Assembly (NCBI GenBank): GCA_025454565.1
Contig: JALOOE010000152.1
Coordinates: 1-8,094 of the forward strand
Reading direction: 5' to 3'
Origin: Anaerolineae bacterium
GTDB lineage: Bacteria > Chloroflexota > Anaerolineae > CG2-30-64-16
DNA: 8,094 bases
Shown here: positions 5,030-8,094 of the stretch, one piece after another
Layout of the letters: every line of letters starts with the position of its first letter
How positions within the stretch are numbered: position 1 is the stretch's first letter
Notes under the pieces: model-generated
Databases searched by the model: none
Told to the model about the DNA's origin: nothing
Seen by the model: only the letters and a program-made list of their open reading frames with translations
Made by a program: the position numbers and the translations under genes

Positions 5030-5767
5030 GTGAGAACCTTCAACCTGAAACCTTCAACTTTCAACCTTCAACCTGCAACCCTGACAGTCGCCGTGGTGAT
5101 CCCTGCGCTGAACGAGGCCGGCAACATCGGCTGCCTGGTGGCCGAGCTGCGCGAGCGCGCCGCGGCCGATGTGATCGTGGTGGATAACGGCTCGACCGAC
5201 GCCACCGCGGCCGAGGCTGCCGCCGCCGGCGCGACTGTGGTCGCGGAGGTGCGCCGCGGCTATGGCTACGCGTGCGCGGCCGGGGTAGCCGCGGCGTGTC
5301 GCGCCGATGTGATCGCATTCATCGACGGCGACGGCAGCTTCCTCCCTGCGGAGCTGCCGGCCATCCTCTCGCCGATCCTCGAAGGTCAGGCCGATCTCGT
5401 CCTCGGTTCGCGGCCGCTGGGCCATATCGTCCCCGGCGCGATGCCGCCGCAGCAGCGCTTCGGCAATTGGCTGGCTGCCGGACTGATGCGGGCACTCTAC
5501 CGCATCCCGGTCACCGACCTGGGGCCTTATCGCGCGATCCGCCGAGAGCTGCTCGACAGCCTGGAGATGTGCGAGATGACTTACGGCTGGCCGACTGAGA
5601 TGATGGTCAAGGCGGCCCGCCGCGGCGCACGGATCGTGGAGGCGCCGGTGAGCTTCCACCCGCGGCGCTCAGGCCGCTCGAAGGTCAGCGGCACGCTGCG
5701 CGGCACGCTGCTCGCCGCGCGCTACATCCTCGGCGTGACGCTGCGCTATGCCGTACCGTCGAAGTAG
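5030..5767 (+). CDS. family 2 glycosyltransferase (DPM-like GT-A)
   Basis: The 245-residue protein has an inverting GT2 GT-A domain. The first strand is VAVVIPALNEAGNIG (20-34), followed by DNGSTD (52-57), RRGYGYACAAG (75-85), the DxD-type IDGDGS (98-103), VLGSR (124-128), TDLGPYRAIRR (162-172) and HPRRSGRSKVSGT (210-222). It resembles dolichyl/polyprenyl-phosphate mannosyl- or glucosyltransferase-like enzymes. There is no C-terminal membrane anchor, so it is likely cytosolic or peripheral. The core is intact and of normal length. The start is unusual: the only in-frame start upstream of the first strand is GTG 5030, three bases after the previous stop and without a ribosome site. From there residues 1-18 are read from a 7-bp tandem repeat. 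CTG 5081 would give a more family-like N-terminus (TVAVVIPALNE) but is a rare start. It is the last gene of the plus-strand cluster. Confidence 0.88.
   Translation: MRTFNLKPSTFNLQPATLTVAVVIPALNEAGNIGCLVAELRERAAADVIVVDNGSTDATAAEAAAAGATVVAEVRRGYGYACAAGVAAACRADVIAFIDGDGSFLPAELPAILSPILEGQADLVLGSRPLGHIVPGAMPPQQRFGNWLAAGLMRALYRIPVTDLGPYRAIRRELLDSLEMCEMTYGWPTEMMVKAARRGARIVEAPVSFHPRRSGRSKVSGTLRGTLLAARYILGVTLRYAVPSK
5034..5082. repeat. 7-bp tandem repeat, seven units
   Basis: The units are GAACCTT, CAACCTG, AAACCTT, CAACTTT, CAACCTT, CAACCTG, CAACCCT. The period is exactly seven. The array begins just after the radical SAM stop codon and lies inside the only plausible reading frame of the glycosyltransferase start. 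Confidence 0.9.
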
Positions 5768-5777
5768 AGCGCGGAGG

Positions 5778-5804
5778 GGTGAAGCAGCCTGACTGCAGTT
5801 CACC
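5778..5804. terminator. candidate terminator hairpin between convergent genes
   Basis: GGTGAAGCAG at 5778-5787 pairs with CTGC at 5793-5796 and TTCACC at 5799-5804. This gives a ten-base-pair stem with a two-base AG bulge and a five-base loop (CCTGA). It starts 11 nt after the glycosyltransferase stop, in the 111-bp gap between convergent genes. No run of T follows on either strand, so intrinsic termination is not assured. Confidence 0.4.
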
Positions 5805-5865
5805 GCTAACCGCGGTTTCGGCTACAAGGCCGATTGTGCGTGACTACGGACGCGCCCAGGACTGC

Positions 5866-5888
5866 TGCGCCCGCGAGCTCAGGGCGCA
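5866..5888 (-). terminator. weak candidate hairpin at the end of the minus-strand operon
   Basis: TGCGCCC (5866-5872) and GGGCGCA (5882-5888) form a perfect seven-base-pair stem with a nine-base loop. The loop contains the stop codon of the minus-strand gene. There is no T-tract, so the evidence for a terminator is weak. Confidence 0.25.
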
Positions 5889-6952
5889 CCGAAGTCCTGG
5901 ATGGCGGCTACGATCTGCGGGAAGCTCTTGCGCCACACGCCGGGCGGCACATTCTCTGAAATTTGGATCTGCAAGCGACCGGAGTGCCCGCCTTCGTCCA
6001 GGATTTGCCGTGCTACGGCATAGATCTGCTCCGGCTCGGCCAGGTGGACGGACGATGGGAAGTTCGGGCAGAGCCGCATCTCCGGCCAGAGGGTATGCGC
6101 CTGGCCGACGCTTGTGTCGTTGTCGGGCGGCGGCGAGAGCGAATCGATCCCGCGCACGCCCGACTCCCCGATCAGCTTCCAGAGCGGCTTCAGGTCGCCG
6201 TCCATGTGGACGTAGACCAGCGTGCCCACGTCTGCCAGCATTTCGGCCAACTCGTTGTAGAGGGGCGCGCAGTATTTGCGGAAGTTCTTAGGGCCGATCA
6301 CCGGCGCGGTGATGTTGTCCGGCACATCGATCATCGGCACGGGCACGCGCTGGGCGGCACGGCGCACCACGGCAAAAACTTGGCGCTCGATCCCCGCCAT
6401 CAGCGCCGCGGTCTCCTCCACCAGCTCCGGGCAATCGACCAGGTGCGCCGCCAGATCGTCGATCAACACCCATTGGATCCACAACTGCTGATAAGGTGTC
6501 CGCATCACCGCGGGCAGCGGCCAGCCATCATCCCCCATCTCGCGCAGATCGCGCACGTAGTGACGGATGTCGTCCCGTACGACGCAGTCGCGCAGGAACG
6601 CCATGAAGACATGATAGTCCTGCGGTTCCTTGATGAAGTGCTCGCGGATGCTGCCTGTGCCGTAAGTCGGCTCGTAGTGCACCTCCTCGGTCAAATCGCC
6701 GGCGGGCGTGTGTAGCGTCCGGATTTTGCCCTTGAGCCCGCGACGCTGGATGCGCTTCACCTCGAATTTGCAGTGTGGATGCTCGATCCGGTGCACGCGC
6801 GACCAGCGCCAGAGCCCCATCTGCTCGCGGCCAATCACTTTCCAGATGTCTTCGTTCGGCGCCACCGCACCATCGTATTGGACGAAGGGCACGCGGTCGT
6901 GTGGCCGGCCCTGCATCACGGCGAGCATCCGATCGTGCATAGTCATGGACAT
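5879..6952 (-). CDS. uroporphyrinogen decarboxylase (URO-D)/corrinoid methyltransferase superfamily protein
   Basis: The 357-residue protein starts at ATG 6952, chosen because GAGGAG at 6965-6960 lies seven bases upstream; a further in-frame start would extend it by ten residues without a ribosome site. Family features are the N-terminal MHDRMLAVMQGRPHDRVPFVQYDG (5-28), GPKNFRKYCAPLYNELAEML (220-239), VYVHMDGDLKPLW (247-258) and GIDSLSPPP (268-276). NFPSSVHL (297-304) and ISENVPPGVWRKSFP (331-345) follow. The superfamily includes true URO-D and MtaA/CmuA-type methyltransferases. This protein lacks the short N-terminal GRPVWxMRQAG-like motif expected of HemE, so heme synthesis is unlikely. His249 could be a metal ligand as in MtaA-like enzymes, but a complete Zn ligand set is not obvious. 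It is the last gene of a minus-strand operon, 90 bp after the EEP gene. Substrate unknown. Confidence 0.85.
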   Translation of the reverse strand: MSMTMHDRMLAVMQGRPHDRVPFVQYDGAVAPNEDIWKVIGREQMGLWRWSRVHRIEHPHCKFEVKRIQRRGLKGKIRTLHTPAGDLTEEVHYEPTYGTGSIREHFIKEPQDYHVFMAFLRDCVVRDDIRHYVRDLREMGDDGWPLPAVMRTPYQQLWIQWVLIDDLAAHLVDCPELVEETAALMAGIERQVFAVVRRAAQRVPVPMIDVPDNITAPVIGPKNFRKYCAPLYNELAEMLADVGTLVYVHMDGDLKPLWKLIGESGVRGIDSLSPPPDNDTSVGQAHTLWPEMRLCPNFPSSVHLAEPEQIYAVARQILDEGGHSGRLQIQISENVPPGVWRKSFPQIVAAIQDFGAP

Positions 6953-6959
6953 AGTAGGT

Positions 6960-6965
6960 CTCCTC
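6960..6965 (-). promoter_or_regulatory. Shine-Dalgarno site of the URO-D-like gene
   Basis: On the minus strand this is GAGGAG with a seven-base spacer to ATG 6952. It is the strongest ribosome site in the window and fixes the start among three nearby in-frame ATGs (6952, 6946, 6940). Confidence 0.7.
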
Positions 6966-6982
6966 GTTTGGATGATAATCAC

Positions 6983-7016
6983 GGAGGCAGTGCGCAGCCT
7001 CCCTGTGGGACGGAGG
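6983..7016 (-). other. three mutually pairing arms in the minus-strand intergenic gap
   Basis: In plus-strand coordinates GGAGGC (6983-6988) is complementary to GCCTCC (6997-7002), with an eight-base loop. CCTCC (6998-7002) is also complementary to GGAGG (7012-7016). The middle arm can pair with only one partner at a time. This lies between the EEP stop and the URO-D-like Shine-Dalgarno site. Function unproven; stems are short. Confidence 0.25.
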
Positions 7017-7042
7017 GCACCGAGCGAGAAAGAGGGTTCGGC

Positions 7043-7789
7043 CTATGTGTCCCGATGGTTTGGCTGTAAAAATCGGCTCTCGCCGGTCAGATCGAGCTCG
7101 GCGACCAGTGCTACGTGGTCGCTCCAGCGCAGCCAATCGTGCGGATCGCCCACCTCGAACGCGGTGAGGCGCGCTCGCTCGACATCTGGGATGAAGAGAT
7201 AATCGACCACGAAGCCGCGGGCGAAATGGCGCTGATGATAGTGTGTGCGACGCAGCGCATCCTGGCCGGTGGCGTCGCTCATGACATGGGCGGCGTTGGC
7301 CAGTCCGGCATCGGTCAGCCGCTCGACCACGGACGCGGCATGTTTCCTCGATCGCGCCGACATCTGCTGGGGCAGGCGGTTGAAGTCGCCGGCGACGACA
7401 GACGGCGCGGCTTCCAGAAATGGCCGGTAGTAGTCGATTGCGGCCGCCGGGTCGTTGGTCGCGCCGGGCGGAATCTTGCGGGCGTCGGCCACCCACACAC
7501 CGAGTAGATTGAAGCGGCACGCGCCGTCAATCTCGACGGGGAGATAGAGCGAGAACCGATCCGAGTACGATACGTGCCTGCGCAGGATCAGATCGCCGAA
7601 CGTGAATACGCCCAGCCCCTTCTGGTCGTTGAAACCGATCCAGTCGGCGTCCCGACATGCCGGGCGCCACCTCTCGTCCGGCCTGGCGCACTCCTGGATG
7701 ATCGCCACATCGGGCCGCAGCGCCAGCAGCGCCTCGAACTTGTGGCGGAGCGCCATGTTGCAATTCCAGGAGACGATGCGGAGCAGCAT
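7043..7789 (-). CDS. endonuclease/exonuclease/phosphatase (EEP) family protein
   Basis: The 248-residue metal-dependent phosphoesterase belongs to the DNase I-like fold. Motifs in order are IVSWNCN (5-11) with the metal-supporting Asn11, IIQEC with the metal-binding Glu33, VVAGDFN (131-137) with the catalytic Asp and Asn, VVDYLFIP (194-201), and WSDHVALVAEL (222-232) with the Asp-His pair of the active site. Every catalytic element is present and the length is normal. The family cuts phosphodiester or phosphomonoester bonds in nucleic acids, lipids or small molecules; the substrate cannot be told here. There is no signal peptide, so it is probably cytoplasmic. ATG 7789 follows AAGGA (7801-7797) with a seven-base spacer, and that site overlaps the stop codon of the upstream gene. 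The two are therefore likely co-transcribed and perhaps coupled. Confidence 0.88.
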   Translation of the reverse strand: MLLRIVSWNCNMALRHKFEALLALRPDVAIIQECARPDERWRPACRDADWIGFNDQKGLGVFTFGDLILRRHVSYSDRFSLYLPVEIDGACRFNLLGVWVADARKIPPGATNDPAAAIDYYRPFLEAAPSVVAGDFNRLPQQMSARSRKHAASVVERLTDAGLANAAHVMSDATGQDALRRTHYHQRHFARGFVVDYLFIPDVERARLTAFEVGDPHDWLRWSDHVALVAELDLTGESRFLQPNHRDT

Positions 7790-7799
7790 ACGGCGTTCC

Positions 7800-8094
7800 T
7801 TACTGGGTCATCGAAGCGCCGACAAACACCTCGACCGGCGCGCGCTCCAGTTGCAGCACGAGCGCCTCGCGTTTCATTGGCACAGGCTGTGACCCCATCG
7901 AGCGATGGGTGACCGCCAGTTGCACATCCGGCAACGGCTGTCCGACCAGGTCGGCGGCTTGTTGCGCTGTCAGCTCAACGGACGGCACGCGCGCAAGCAG
8001 CTTTTCGGCGGCTGTCTCCTGTCCCTCACGCACCGCGTGGATGCGCGTGCGGTCGAGCGACGGCCACTGCCCGAACGCCACATTCGCCGGCGCG
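7800..8094 (-). CDS. 3' part of a gene of unknown function (partial)
   Basis: The frame is open from the window edge to TAA 7802-7800. The visible residues run from APANVAFGQWPSL to VEVFVGASMTQ, about 97 in all. The GTG at 8081 is probably internal, since the frame stays open to the edge with a similar composition. No motif is recognised. It contains an Ala/Glu-rich helical stretch (VREGQETAAEKLLARV, then LTAQQAADLVG) followed by strand-like VQLAV, ALVLQLE and VEVFVGA. It shares a short 10-nt junction with the EEP gene and likely its transcript. No function is proposed. Confidence 0.6.
   Translation of the reverse strand, partial: APANVAFGQWPSLDRTRIHAVREGQETAAEKLLARVPSVELTAQQAADLVGQPLPDVQLAVTHRSMGSQPVPMKREALVLQLERAPVEVFVGASMTQ

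Noticed and set aside
3927..5082. A CRISPR array or small-RNA repeat locus from the tandem repeats
   Set aside because: Units are 7-8 bp with no spacers, and no cas genes are present.
5963..6715. A 250-codon plus-strand frame opposite the URO-D-like gene
   Set aside because: It is the antisense of a well-supported gene and has a His/Arg-rich, motif-free translation.
6528..7520. A 330-codon minus-strand frame crossing the EEP and URO-D-like genes
   Set aside because: It overlaps both real genes in another frame and is Arg-rich without motifs.

Overview
The window is GC-rich, protein-dense bacterial DNA. It most resembles a member of the Chloroflexota (Anaerolineae, Caldilineae or Roseiflexus-like). 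That assignment rests on gene styles recalled from that phylum and on short 7-8 bp tandem repeats at gene junctions. No rRNA or other phylogenetic marker is present, so it is tentative. There are no tRNAs, CRISPR arrays, insertion sequences or phage genes.

Layout. At the left edge a minus-strand gene starts (1-30) and leaves the window. Positions 31-201 are a divergent intergenic region with back-to-back promoter-like elements. A plus-strand cluster then runs from 202 to 5767. Its members are a radical SAM/SPASM gene (broken), a SAM-dependent methyltransferase (broken), a second radical SAM/SPASM gene (intact), a Nudix hydrolase remnant (broken), a DUF2064/TIGR04282-type GT-A transferase (intact), a third radical SAM gene (intact) and a family 2 glycosyltransferase (intact). 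It ends at a convergent intergenic region with a strong hairpin at 5778-5804. The minus strand then carries, from right to left, the 3' end of an unknown gene (7800-8094), an endonuclease/exonuclease/phosphatase-family gene (7043-7789) and a URO-D/methyltransferase-superfamily gene (5879-6952).

The main observation is that three genes within about 3 kb each keep a recognisable beginning and end but lack an internal piece. The first radical SAM gene has lost the stretch from the third cluster cysteine up to the GxGEP-like motif. The methyltransferase has lost a block in its C-terminal third. The Nudix gene has lost almost everything, including the Nudix box, and only its first ~17 and last ~30 residues remain. 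The two larger genes are also thrown out of frame. Intact neighbours lie between and after them. Either this is one real history of deletion and decay, or the assembly has dropped short segments repeatedly; read mapping would separate the two.

The second observation is that three gene junctions carry short tandem repeats with different units: five 8-mers at 2065-2104, five 7-mers at 3927-3961 and seven 7-mers at 5034-5082. They overlap coding ends. They supply stop codons, part of a Shine-Dalgarno site, a C-terminal tail, and apparently the translated N-terminal leader of the glycosyltransferase.

Functionally, three radical SAM proteins, a methyltransferase and two sugar-transferase-like enzymes suggest a pathway that builds and decorates a small molecule or glycoconjugate. 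TIGR04282-type transferases are described as radical SAM/selenodomain-associated (arsenosugar context). No ArsM or ArsS is seen here and the product is unknown.
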